Shown: positions 11,717-22,903 of the stretch, piece after piece
Layout: each line of letters starts with the position of its first letter
Position numbering within the stretch: the stretch's first letter is position 1
Assembly: GCA_022497145.1 (NCBI GenBank)
Contig: MU385973.1
Location: forward strand, 17,319 to 81,318
DNA: 64,000 nucleotides
Origin: Rostrohypoxylon terebratum
Lineage: Eukaryota; Ascomycota; Sordariomycetes; Xylariales; Hypoxylaceae
Direction of reading: 5' to 3'
The notes under the pieces: model-generated
The model's database searches: none
The model's input: the letters and a program-made list of their open reading frames with translations, nothing else
Told to the model about the DNA's origin: nothing
Position numbers and translations under genes: made by a program

Positions 11717-14481
11717 TTAGCGTGAAAAGGCCGACATGCTTCGAATCTCGGCGTCTTCTTCTTCTTCTTCGGAAAGGTTGTGCCCCGGTAGTCGAACGGC
11801 TCGATCCAGCGCAACGGGTAAGCCCCTGTGTCGGCCCCGCAGCATCACTAGTATCATGACTATTTTACTTCCGGTGTAAAAGCCTCCGCTGAGACTATAG
11901 CTTTGATCGGGCAAACCGATACTAATACCGATCTGATGCAAAAATCCGGGTTAGTATTTCTCAGACTTGTTCTCGGGATAGGTATACCGAGCATTTTCTC
12001 CATCTCAGCGGGGAATGTAGATATGAGCATGGTTCACTCACTGTCGTAATGTTAGCCGCTTTTCAATAAGATACAGATCATCCAATAATGCACATACCTG
12101 TTGTATAACCTGCTACAATCTCGAAAAGAAACGTCCAAACGTTAAACGTCAAAGGGTCGGCGAGCGAATGTTTGGTTTCGATAACCGCAATGAGGAAAAG
12201 CATCAGAGCAATCCACCACACGTCGTGGCTGAGCTGACCGCGCACCTGTTGCGAGACAAGACTCGGGGGACCCGTTGTGGGTGGGTGATTGTGGAGAGAG
12301 TGGACCGAGGTTCGTGCGAAGTCGACTGTTTGAGCTCGACGGATCCCCATCTTAGGAGGCGCCGATGCTGGGGGCGGTGTGGTGGTATTGACGCCTACGC
12401 CTTGGAAGGCCGACATACGATGTTGAATTTGGCGGCCTACAAATGCTGTACTGCGGCGGCCCACTACATAGAGCTTCTTGATAGATGCGGTAGACGGCGC
12501 CCGCGAGGCCGAGTCCCAGTTCTTGTTGGTCGTAGGTAGTGGGATTTCTTCCCGGTCTTGGAGACCAACATCATTGGCATCGACGAGACTAATGCTTGCT
12601 GAGTGAAGCTGTTCCTCCGACGCATGATCGCCCTCGTATATCCCCAAGGATCTCTCCTCGTAGACGTTGGAGTTCCGGATAGTGATAATATGAGGGTAAG
12701 CGGCCGTGCTGGTGTATTAAATGTCAGCTAATCCTGGCGTTTGCACCTATAACTTTGGAGAGTATCTAGTTTGCAATTGACAACTGTGCTATGAAGCTGG
12801 TTACTCACTGTGGGGATGTTAGCCATTGCATCATGAAATCATTAGCACCGTTCGAGGGGCAGAGACATACCTAGTACACGACCAACCAAAGCACCTGAAT
12901 GTCAAAATAGACAGCCGATGGTGACACTATGGCATAACCCCCGGAAGGAATAGCTGTTGAAAGAGGAATAGTCAGTTACAAGTCCTTTTCGACCGATGAG
13001 AGGCTGATAGTAAAAGGGTTCTCACAGAATCCTTGGAAGAGAGCGTCAAAAATTCGTTGGCCTAGGGGAATAGCTTCCAAGGTCGGATTCCCAATGCTGA
13101 GAATCAGGATCAATACCCAGTCCACTATTACGAAACCCCCGAACGTGAGTCCGAATACCCAAGTGTCCTTAGCAGGGAATAGATTGGTATATACACGTCG
13201 AGGAAACTTTAAGATGAAGTCGAACCCCTCTTTCCAAACACCGTACTCTTTTCCCTTAGTAAAAAGATTTAGCAAGGTCGACATGGACCATATTATAAAG
13301 CGCATAAAAACGGGAAAAGCCGCCGGACCTGCCAGTGACAGTAGTGTGACGATAGTTAGTAGGAAATAAGAGTCTTGAAAGGGTATAAATCCAGCATCCA
13401 ATAACGTGAAGCCGGCGTTATTGTATGCAGAGATGGCGAGAAAGATACCTGCCCACCACGGATTCTGTGCATTGACGGCGGCTACATCATTCTTGTAGAC
13501 ATACATCCAAGCGCCGAGGGCGATGGCACCAAAAAACTGGCAGAGCAAAAAGTAGGCAATGACAAACCAGGAGAGGAATTTGAGGGCTCGATACTCGACA
13601 CCGCCTAGGTACTCTCTTTCCTCTTCGGACAAATTGAAAAACTGGCCATTCCTTCCGATATTGCGCTTTTGTTCCTTGAGGAAGGTTTGCACGTTGAACC
13701 CATCAGAAATCGTCCTTCTAGATTCCGACATTTGAGATCTTCTTCTGGTCGCTCCGGCTTGGTGGGATTGAGTTTGGTAAATCGAATGACCTGTTGCTTC
13801 CGCAGGCGGTCCTTCGAGTGGCCTATCCTCATGAACAGGCTCGAGGAAGCCGATGTGATGCTGTGAGCTTCTCACACCTGCTGCTTGAACTTCGGAAACA
13901 GACACCTCGTCGGAACGCTTCTGCGAGTGTAAAGCGGAGGCATTCGCCTGGCTCAAGGGCCGAGGCTTACTCTGGGCCCGTCCTCTTCCGAAGGACGACA
14001 TGACTTGCAATCCGAACATAGTACCCGTCATACCCACCATAGCGCCGGTGCCGGACATCTTCTTCTTCCTCTTCTCCCGTTCCATCTCTACGATATCCTC
14101 GAAACGCTTCTCGAAGATGTGTTGCCGGTATGCTATAGTAGCGTAGGATACCAAGACCTGACTTCCGATCATCATCAACACACACAACAAGACCTGTTGG
14201 AAAGTGGTCAGCTGGCTGAGGTTGACGGTATTGAGGCCTGTGGCGGTAAGAGCTGAGACAACCATGAACATGCTGTCCCACCAACCGACACTGTAGGCTG
14301 GGACCGAGGAGCCCCAAAAAATGAGCGTGGCGATGATAGAGGTGATGATGAAGTATGCATAATGAAGTGTGATGTAGTTGACGGGCGGGAGATAGGGTCT
14401 GATGGCGCGCCCAATGGTAGCCAAGATGTCGTATGTTCTAGGATGCTTCTCCGATAAATCGTTCCATCGCGGAATCCCCAT
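11717..14481 (-). CDS. TRK1: Trk-type K+ transporter with two stwintrons
   Basis: Model on the minus strand: exons 14481-13026, 12953-12872, 12708-12099, 11932-11717; total 2364 nt, 787 residues. The first exon starts MGIPRWNDLSEKHPRTY and has LPPVNYITLHYAYFI, WGSSVPAYSVGWWDSMF and TATGLNTVNLSQLTTFQQ, which are diagnostic of the first pore unit of fungal Trk transporters. A long hydrophilic loop (about 130-290) follows. The second half gives GYAIVSPSAVYFDIQVLWLV, then YPHIITIRNSNVYEERS and finally GISIGLPDQSYSLSGGF and RGRHRGLPVALDRAV, all standard Trk segments. The protein would import K+ at the plasma membrane, with four pore loops and eight or more transmembrane spans. Intron 1 (12954-13025) is ordinary. 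Introns 2 and 3 are nested twin introns, described separately. The start is the first ATG of an exon open upstream only briefly. The 5' leader is flanked by a poly-T (plus strand) tract. Confidence 0.93.
11933..12098 (-). other. Stwintron (D1) in Trk gene, third intron
   Basis: The exon ends TAT ACA ACA at 12099. The next base G (12098) is separated from TGAGTG (from 12040) by a complete internal intron, 12097-12041 (57 nt: GTATGT donor, GCTAAC branch, GACAG acceptor). Excising it creates GTGAGTG, which then splices to TTGCATCAG ending at 11933. The result reads GYTT-IGISIGLPD, the expected Trk sequence. A single intron from the GTATGT donor to the same acceptor would give an early stop. Confidence 0.85.
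12709..12871 (-). other. Stwintron (D1) in Trk gene, second intron
   Basis: The exon ends GTG TAC TA at 12872. G (12871) and TGAGTA (from 12807) are separated by an internal intron, 12870-12808 (63 nt: GTATGT donor, GGCTAAC branch, CCCCACAG acceptor). Once it is removed, GTGAGTA is the external donor, used with a CTGAC branch and the CACCAG acceptor ending at 12709. The joined codons read LVVYYTAAYPHIITIRN, as expected in fungal Trk proteins. Using the GTATGT donor alone leaves TAG in frame. Confidence 0.88.
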
Positions 14482-16784
14482 GGTAGGGTGTACTTGAAGT
14501 TAAGAGAGACGCTAAGTTTTCGGTCCCGCCGCGACAACTTGTAAGAATTTCGAAATGATTGGAGTACCTATAAGGATTGTGAGGAGGGAATGGGAAATTC
14601 AATGATTGTTAATTGTCAATTTGACACAAAAAGAAACTGTTTTTTTTTTCCGTCTTTTTTTTCTTTTTTTTTGACAAATTTCTAATAATTTTTTCCCTGT
14701 TCATCCAAGATTTTATTTTATGTAGGTTGCCTCTCGCAGATTGACAACCCGTTTGTGCCGTTCTTGAAGCGGTATCCTACAGACGGCTCCACCGAGCCGA
14801 AAGAGATGAATTGATTAATGCTAGACATTGGTGGATGCCAGCCCTGCCAGGTCTGACAGGATTAATTGCTTTATCAGAATTGCGAGATCTTCGTAGTAAT
14901 TAGTAGGCTATCTCCCTAATTGGTAACTTACCAGGTAGCGAGTTTCAAGGTTCCCAGTTTGCGGGTACCATTAAGGAGATAACACGTACAGCAGTACAGT
15001 AGTACAGGCATACAGGAAGACAAAACAGGAAAGAGGCCAATCAAATAACAGCAGTTTTAAGAACTTCGTTTACCTCCAGCTACATACCTAGTATTAGGTA
15101 GGTACCTAGTATGCTTTTCCGGGTACAATGGATATATATTGTACTACTTACATCAGGTATGTACTACTATATATGCAGTACTGTATATGCTGTATTGTAC
15201 TAAGTACCTAATGATCCCAGTTACATGTGCTCGACATGCATACATACCTAGGTACCTAAGCACTCATAATATACCTAGGTCGCATATTGAAGCCATCTCA
15301 TCGGTTCAAAAGAGTTGATATAGTATCTCTCCATAGCCCTATAACCACGATAACGACGTGGGTAAAGATGAATAAATGGTACGAAGATGAAATCGGAAGC
15401 TTGATTCATGTTAAGCTTCCATCAAGCTTCTACCCGTGGTGGGCCAATGGAGGGTAGGTAATACCTAATAATTGTTCTACTAATACGTAATAGGCCGTTT
15501 AATGTCACCTAACCCACACATAGGCAGGAATCGAGCTGGGTTCCTTCTAGGGTTCCACTTACCTAAGTCCTAGGTACGTACCTGCTACATAGGTAAATAT
15601 AGGAAGTGTATGGTGATGACGTAATCAGCCAAATAAGTCCTAAGAAATACAACATCTTTTATCCCTATTCTACAGAAGCTACCCGCCGATTGATTAATAC
15701 CGGGAACTTCTCACTGGCAAACTAGCTAAAGTCAATTGATGCTATTTAACAGGGGAGCACACATATGTAGGCAGCTGGACAGATTCAAGGTTTGAGACTA
15801 AATGAGAAAAAAGTTCTATATATAAATCCCTCGATGAACAATCCATCTGAAAACCTCACATGTGCACTTCCCATCCTCACATACCCAGTAGCTTCGTCAA
15901 TGAAAAAGTATTAGGTAGGCACGTGGTATGGACCGATAATTAGGTACTACTACTGGATGGAAACTACGTCAAAAGAAAGTGCGATTACTAGCACTAAAAA
16001 AAAACTAATAAACTCGATTCAAAGAAGCCCAGGGATGAACTTTCGATTTTTTCAATTTTTCACCTTTTAAACTTCACCCTCAAACGACATACACCACATA
16101 CTGGAGCTCTCGCTACTCATCAGGTGTGGTGTATCGTTCGTCTTGTGCCCCTTAGTCGACTACCATCCATACCCGACGAGTGCTAGATAATCAACACAAC
16201 TTTTGAAGCTAGTCGATATCGGGATCCCCAGATCATCCCCAGATCCTACCCGAGCTGCCCGAGGTTCGGAAGAAGCATTTGGAAATACCTAGTATCTCTC
16301 CATACCCTTGGGCCTTTTGCCATCATGGATGTACCAAACCAGGAAACCAGAAAACCAACAGACTGGGCGTATGTCACTCTGACACATGCCCATATTCCGG
16401 GGTCGAGACTGGGGAAGTGGATAAAGTGGATAACAAGTTTTCCTAATAAGCGAAGGCTCAAAAGGGTCTGAACCATGTTCTTAATGAGGAGTATCGCGCT
16501 TCTCTACCCCACGTTCTTTTCCGGCAGATTACCCCCATCCAATGGTATCATAATAGACAAATGCCGAATTTGACGACCCGAGAGGTGCGATGACTAGGTA
16601 GCTGTCTATTTGGTCGACGGGTGATAACAATGCCTCCCCTCCTCAGACGAGCCTCACGCTTGGAGTCGATACAACCAATATAACTGTCAAACCCCCTCAT
16701 GACACCTCCAAAGTTCTCTCTAAGTCCGAGAGTCTAAGTAAGCATCATCAGACAGGTTCTTGTTCTCCATCAAGGATCGCTAGC
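14482..16784. other. Spacer upstream of Trk and P450 genes
   Basis: A shared, divergent upstream region of 2.3 kb. It holds a T-rich tract (14640-14672) close to the Trk start, an inverted AAGCTT-rich stretch near 15395-15430 and many TACCTA/TAGGTA palindromes. A 76-codon minus frame at 16246-16476 has no family signal. Confidence 0.5.
14640..14672. repeat. Poly-T tract in Trk 5' region
   Basis: T runs broken by single C/CGTC interruptions, about 160 bp upstream of the Trk start on the minus strand. Poly(dA:dT) tracts commonly exclude nucleosomes in fungal promoters; that role here is inference. Confidence 0.7.
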
Positions 16785-18690
16785 ATGCTATTTGATCATC
16801 TCGTGGCTGGCCTGAGGGCCAGCGATGACAGGAACCTTTCAAACCGAGTTTCGATATGGTACCTGGTCACATCGACTTTGCTCATCGGTCTGGTTACTCT
16901 GATAATCGATTATACATATATGCTATATATGCGATCTAAACTCGTAAGCTACTGCATGGTCTCTAGCCGGGCGTGAAATTTTGGGGGACTAACATATGTT
17001 GATGGCAGCCTCCTGGTCCCTTCCCCTGGCCAGTCGTTGGCAACACTTTCATGCTTCCGGACAACAAACCATGGATATGGTTCGAGGAGCTATCTAAAAA
17101 ATACGATGCGGCTCTGATCACAGTCTGGATCGGACGGTGATACAACCCTACTTCCCTTGTTCGTAGGAAATTTACCTCTAACTATTCATCTAGTAACCCG
17201 ACTATCTGGATCAATGATGCCTGGGTGGCATCAGAGCTTCTTGAAAAACGCGCCGGCATCTACTCGTCGCGGCCGCGGATGCTAGTTTTCGCAGAGCTAG
17301 GCGCTGGCCAGGACAACCTATTGAATATGTATACGACAAGTCCCGAGCAGCGCGATCGGTGGCGCGTCCACCGTAAACTCATCCATCACGGTGTCGGCAT
17401 ACAGTCTGTCCGCAGATATCGAGAATTTCAGAATAACGAGAGCCGGGTCGTCGCGCATGATCTGCTCAAGGCGCCAGATGATTACGTAAAACACTTTGAG
17501 CGGTATGCCACAAGTGTCGTTTCCATCATCGCTTTTGGTCGGCGCGTCCAGAGCTGGGATGATCCTATTATCACCGAAGTAATCGCCGTAATGCACTTAG
17601 CCGCCGACCTAAATGTGCCCGGCAAGAAATTCCCTATGCTTATGGAGACTTTCCCTTGGCTTGCCAAGTTCCCCAATGAGATTGCTCCTTGGAAATATGG
17701 ACTCGGGAAGAAAAGGTCCCATCATTTCTTTTATGCCCTCGCGGATGAGGCAGCTAAAAAGGAAGATCATAAAGACTCTTTTGTCAGCCATTTATTCTCA
17801 GAGGGCCCAAAATACAATCTCCAAGAAGCGGAGATTTCTTCTCTGACTGGGAATCTGTTCGGAGCCGGGTCTGATACGAGTAGTAGTACCCTAATTACCT
17901 TCATTCTTGCTTGCTGTGCCTTTCCAGAGGCATTGGTGCCGGCATGGGAGGAGCTTGATCGCGTGGTTGGCCCACACCGGAGTCCGAGTTGGGAGGATGA
18001 GGACCATCTGCCTTATATCAAGGCGTTTGTCAAGGAAGTGTTGCGTTGGCGTTCCGTGGCTATCATCGGGGGCCAGCCACACGCGCCGACCCAGGATGAT
18101 TACTACAACGGCTGGTTAATCCCAAAGGGTGCCTGGATTCAAGGAAATGTTTGGGCGATTCACCATAACGAGCGCGAGTTCCCCGATCCCGATCGGTTTA
18201 ATCCTAATCGATTCCTTTCCGGTCATCCCGATAGTCGACCGTTCCCAGGAGAGAGGGGCTACATGACCTTCGGGTGGGGCCGCAGGGTCTGTTCAGGACA
18301 GGCTCTGGCTGAACAGGGTACTTGGATCACGGTAGCTAGGATATTGTGGGGATTTCGCATCGAGAAGAAGAAGCGCGCAGACGGTAGCACGGTTGAGGTT
18401 GACATTTTCGATTACACGTGAGCGAGCCCTATATTAAGTACCTATATATTATCCTGCGATAGGGGAACTAACACTGATGTAGGAACGGGCTTAACATGCG
18501 ACCTCAGCCGTTCGAGTGCGACATCAAGCCACGCAGCGAGGAGATTCGACAGACGATAGAACGGGAAGGCAGGCAGGCTCTTGAAGAGTTGGAGCAGTAT
18601 CGCGGAGAGACGAAATATCGCATGTCGACGTTTTATAGTAGAAATGATTTGGCAATGAACTTATATGGGAATGATAAAAAGGGATCATAA
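16785..18690 (+). CDS. Cytochrome P450 monooxygenase
   Basis: Exons 16785-16943, 17009-17136, 17194-18417, 18483-18690; total 1719 nt, 572 residues. An N-terminal anchor (about 22-44) leads into KLPPGPFPWPVVGN, the proline-rich hinge of microsomal P450s. The I-helix reads GNLFGAGSDTSSST, the K-helix ExxR is EVLR in KEVLRWR, the meander has FPDPDRFNPNRF, and the haem loop FGWGRRVCSG (about 455-464) carries the thiolate Cys462. All catalytic landmarks are intact, so it should be an ER haem monooxygenase of the E-class group I type. Its substrate is unknown. An AA9 LPMO and a decayed PKS are the nearest possible metabolic neighbours, but no intact biosynthetic core gene adjoins it. The last intron ends GATGTAG and rejoins an Asn-Gly-Leu-Asn codon run in frame. 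Confidence 0.92.
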
Positions 18691-18973
18691 TGGTATTCTC
18701 GTACTTGATGTACTTGTTGATAGGTAGTATTATTTAGCTACTTATATGCTACTTATATAGGTCGGAAAGCACACCTACCCATATGCTAGACACAATACCT
18801 TATGTACCTAGTAGGTAGTAGGTATCAACCTGACCTTGGAAGGCCTAACTATTGGAGGTTTATTACTATGGTACCTACCTTCGTCCATAACGAAGCCTGG
18901 CCAATGACTCTCATATACTCTGTAGGCACCTGCTTAACGCTAAACGGAGTAGTTTATCCATGAAGCGGTGCTT

Positions 18974-20135
18974 CTATATCTCACGAGCTCGATTGCGACT
19001 TTTGATCGTAAGATGAAAATCATTTAATGTTTGCGGTCCGGTTTCGTCAACACGCCACTGACATGGGATCCCCGCTTGGTCAGTCAAAAGCAAAATCCGC
19101 GTCATTGGCTGTTTTCTCATTTTCATGCGCGGTAACCCACTCCTTCGGTGATACCATCGTAGACTGTAAGGCACTTCTGTGCCCTCAATGTACCATTGGA
19201 CATCATCCTCAAAAGACAGCATAGCGTTCTTTCGAGGATAGTCCGCGGAACTTTTCTTTTTATCCAGCTTTCCCCAAACACAAGCAGAGCTCAGGATGGG
19301 ACAGTCGTCTAAATAAAGCTCCCGGAGACCACCATGGCCATTCAGGCGGCCCAACGGCGCGAACCACTCCATTTGCTACTCATTCAAGAAGGCGTATTTT
19401 CCGGTTTACATCTCGGAAATCCATTCTAGGGGACCAGCCTCAGTAGATAAAACTACCTATACGCACTGCAAGTAGAGGGTACGGAGTTTTTTTTTTTTCT
19501 TTGTCGATATCCCGCTCTTGTTCAAGGATTCCGCGAAACCATGTTGCTCTTTAAACCACAGCGCGGAATGTTTGATACTCGAAGAGGAAGCAAAGCCTTA
19601 GATCCATCATATAGAGAAGGCCTATTTTCGTAAGCTTCTAAGTTGCGTATCGACAGGGCATCAAGCTCAATGGCACCGGATAGGCCGTCTACTATTTCGT
19701 CATTTCCGCAATTTCTGCAGCCACAGAATCTATTTCCTCGTGAACCTTGTCCGGGTCAACTTCTCCATCTCCTTCGTAGACCACGGGCGCACAAACGAAA
19801 ACCGAGCTGTCAAATCCCCGGCCGAACAACCGAACACATTCCACATTACATCCATAATATGGAAAGTCATAATTCTCTTCGGTAGCCTTGAACCCGTCAT
19901 GGTATCTGCCGCAGGCTTCGACGAAATTCAGATTAAGCTTCCCCAGTCTCGAGAAGAGTCTGAGATTGGGACAGGGTAACCAAGAACTCGAATGGGAATA
20001 TGAGAGTGTCATTGTGTCTGAATTGAACGAGAGGCCATATGTGAGTGTCGATGGTAACCTCACGAATGCAGTAGCAAAGATGTAGCGTCCGAGGTATAGG
20101 TTTGATGAAAAACCCATGGTGACGCGGGAGAGCAA
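18974..20135 (-). pseudogene. F-box/LRR-like protein relic
   Basis: Three frames on the minus strand read in order like one fungal F-box/LRR-like protein. The first (20135-19692) has FSRLGKLNLNFVEACGRYHD and an acidic stretch ending EEIDSVAAEIAEMT. After a one-base frame shift comes DEIVDGLSGAIELDALSIR and NLEAYENRPS (about 19690-19510). A stop and a T-rich interruption follow, then LRELYLDDCPIL (within 19372-18974). The order, spacing and sequence character suggest a single ancestral gene with at least one frameshift and one stop. I see no F-box at the 5' end, so it may also be truncated. The family normally recruits substrates to SCF ubiquitin ligases. Naming it rests on the repeat-like phrases I recognise, not on a search. 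Confidence 0.5.
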
Positions 20136-21615
20136 AGATCTTGATTTGCGAGGCAGCAGTTACGTAGGATGTCGAACGTCGTCAACGAAAAAACTGATCA
20201 AATATTTCGTTGGGGAATGGTGGCATAGTTTCCAAGGTTTACTTCGCAATTCAGGCGGTGAAGTCGGGTTGGCTAGTGTGGTGTACACTGTAGGTAGGTG
20301 GATGATGTCCATTAGGTAGTGAGACAGTGAGCTTTAATTTTAGCTGAAGCTCCAGTAATCACCAGTAGCATTCGATAACATGTAAAAACTAATAGAATAC
20401 AAAGTGATTTTCTCGAAGAATAGAACTTTTCACAGACGGTACCTCGATTCATTGACTTGATTCTGATTGCCAAGGTTGCTATTGACCTGTGCCATTGATC
20501 TGTGCCATTGAACTGACTATGCCACCGACTTACCTCGTACGCAGAATCAACTAACGCGTTATTTTGACTAACTCGCGAGTTCTTTGAGATACCTAACTAT
20601 ATCTATACCTAGGTCCTAGGTATATTTCTTTGGGCGAGCACCTATCATGGACAACGTGCCATGGGGACCTCAGATTATACTGTATAGGTTAGGTATTGAA
20701 GCATTCTTATTAATGAACCTTTGCATGAGACCTACCTAGCGAAGTACACATTACATGAAAAGTCGTGGTGGCGTGGCAGGTATGTAGGTACCTGATAATT
20801 ACGGCACCCGCGCAGCCCTGCTCCAAGATCCGGGGTCAAAGGACCTCCCTAATCCGTTCTACACGTCGATCTCCCGTCACTTCCTAATGGGATTAACACG
20901 ATCCGCCGGGCTCTCTGCATGAGGTGCGATCGATACGACACAGTCGGGTGTCAAATCATTTACACTAGATATGGAAAATTACAAGAGGCGAATGTAACAA
21001 CCTAAGCTGTATCTGAGGTAAAGTTTTGATGACCAATGGAAACATTTCCGAGGCCAAGAGACAGTAACAAGAGAAAAAAAAAATCGATTAGTAGAATATC
21101 CGAAGGTGAAGCAGCTACTTAGGGTCTTAGATGTCAAAATTTACCTACCTGTGTTATGCACGATCTGTCAGTTGAATGTTTGCTGCAACCCCGGATAATA
21201 TCGACATCTGTGAGCTAAGTGGTAAGAGACGATGTACAGGGGCACGGAAGCTTTGAGATTGGGTTGATAGGCAGGCTAGATACATAGCATGGCGATAGAT
21301 GTTATAGGAACTGGTGGCGTCGCAATGCCATTGCATTGTAGTCCTTTCGTCCGGTTCACAATTTTCCAACGTCTAGCCAACTCCCTAATCCTCCCGAAAA
21401 GCGCCCCTGGCGGCCACCCTTGTCTAGGTAGGTACGACAACATGTATCATTCGGCGTGCCCAGACGGAACGATAGATTCCTATATATAAGTTGAGGCTAG
21501 ACACGCAACCTCCCGTGAACACATATAAACCGTCTCCCAGCGAATGTGTTTCTGAGCAGAGTCCAGTTCGCCCTTCATACTTCCAATTAAAAGCCTCTTT
21601 TAACCCTCTACCACG
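20136..21615. other. Spacer upstream of AA9 LPMO
   Basis: No supported gene. Short frames at 20116-20319 and 21154-21489 have no signal. The last 150 bp form the LPMO promoter and leader, with a TATA element. Confidence 0.55.
21481..21490 (+). promoter_or_regulatory. Candidate TATA box of AA9 gene
   Basis: TATATATAAG lies 126 bp upstream of the LPMO start codon, a suitable distance for a core promoter with a short leader. Confidence 0.5.
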
Positions 21616-22469
21616 ATGAAGACTCTTGCCGTAGCGGCCCTTCTGGGGGCGACTCAAGCTCACTGTAAGTGAATAGTTAACCTTCTCTTCTCCCTGTATG
21701 AGACTATGAGACTGACAATTGTCGAGACACCTTCCCGGGGTTGGTCTACAACGGAGTCACAGAAGCAGACTGGACATATGTTAGGAAAACTACAAACTTC
21801 CAGTCCCACGGCCCCGTAACAGACGTCCAAAGCTCTCAGATACGATGCTACGAGATGGAGCCGGGCTCGAACGGAGCGAAGACGATGGCAGTGAAGGCAG
21901 GAGACACTGTTGGGTTCCGCGTCGATGGCGCCATCCAGCATCCGGGTCCCTTGGCCTTCTACATGGCAAAAGCTCCTGCGGGGCAGACTGCTGAGTCGTT
22001 CAACGGCGAGGGCACCTCCTGGTTCAAGATCTACCAAGACGGGCCTACCTTCGGGGAGGAGATTACCTGGCCGTCGGCGGGACTCGAAGAGGTATCTGTG
22101 AAGATCCCGACGTGTCTTGCGGAGGGTTACTACCTGTTACGCGTAGAGCACATTGCTTTGCACAGCGCAGGCAGCACGGGCGGTGCTCAGGTATGCGATT
22201 GACCTGAAAGGCGGTTTGAGGACTCGATTGCTAACGATGGCGTAGTTCTACCAAGCTTGCGCCCAGTTGCACGTTTCTGGCGGAGGCTCCAAGACGTTCT
22301 CAGGCGTGTCGCTGCCTGGTGCATATAAGGTAAATATATCTGAATATTCTGATTATTGGGAATAAGATCTAATATTTCTCAGGCGTCCGACCCAGGTATT
22401 CTCTTTCAGTTATACTGGCCAACACCGACAAGCTACACGAACCCTGGTCCTGCAGTGGTTCAGTGTTAG
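21616..22469 (+). CDS. AA9 lytic polysaccharide monooxygenase, secreted
   Basis: Exons 21616-21664, 21727-22190, 22246-22329, 22383-22469; total 684 nt, 227 residues. A 15-residue signal peptide (MKTLAVAALLGATQA) is followed directly by His16, the N-terminal copper ligand of the mature enzyme. The second ligand is His88 in the IQHPGPLAFYM motif. The axial Tyr lies in QFYQACAQL, and GPVTDV and RCYE match the AA9 pattern. There is no linker or CBM1, so it is a catalytic domain alone. The family oxidatively cleaves cellulose or other beta-glucans outside the cell, often together with cellobiose dehydrogenase. Splitting the His-Tyr codon pair by intron 1 still gives HYTFPGLVYNG. The stop follows QC. 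Confidence 0.95.
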
Positions 22470-22903
22470 CCAGGGCATTTATCTATTATTCCCTAAGATG
22501 TGGCGTGCGGAATAACTGTCAGCACGAGAATGAAATGATCGTTACCAACCAAGCCCAATAACACACCTACTAGGTGAATATGAATAATTCATCGTTGCAC
22601 TGGAAGTAGGACATTTGACTATGCTGTTTGTGTGGGTTAGTTATGCGACAAGTATTGCAGAGAAGAACATCGATATAGTGATGCTCTTGATGACATTCAT
22701 GGATAAATCACTAGGAAGTAAATTCGCCCCCACCATGTTGCGAGAATATTGAATTGACCGCCGGATTGACCCATGTGCACTCATATCTACCTTCACAAGA
22801 CCAAACTGTACCAAGCTGAAAATATCGCTCCTCTAGTATAATAATTTTAGGGATAGCAGCAAATAAGGTACTATCACTCTGCATTTTCCTTTCTTATCTC
22901 TGC
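22470..22903. other. Convergent 3' spacer
   Basis: Lies between the tail-to-tail AA9 and metacaspase genes. Nothing beyond expected 3' UTR sequence. Confidence 0.6.

Noticed and set aside
12709..12871. Ordinary single intron at the second Trk intron
   Set aside because: The GTATGT donor leaves TAG in frame, and earlier GT donors give the wrong phase with the CACCAG acceptor.
16785..22469. Biosynthetic gene cluster around the P450
   Set aside because: No intact backbone enzyme adjoins it; neighbours are an F-box relic and a cellulose-active LPMO.
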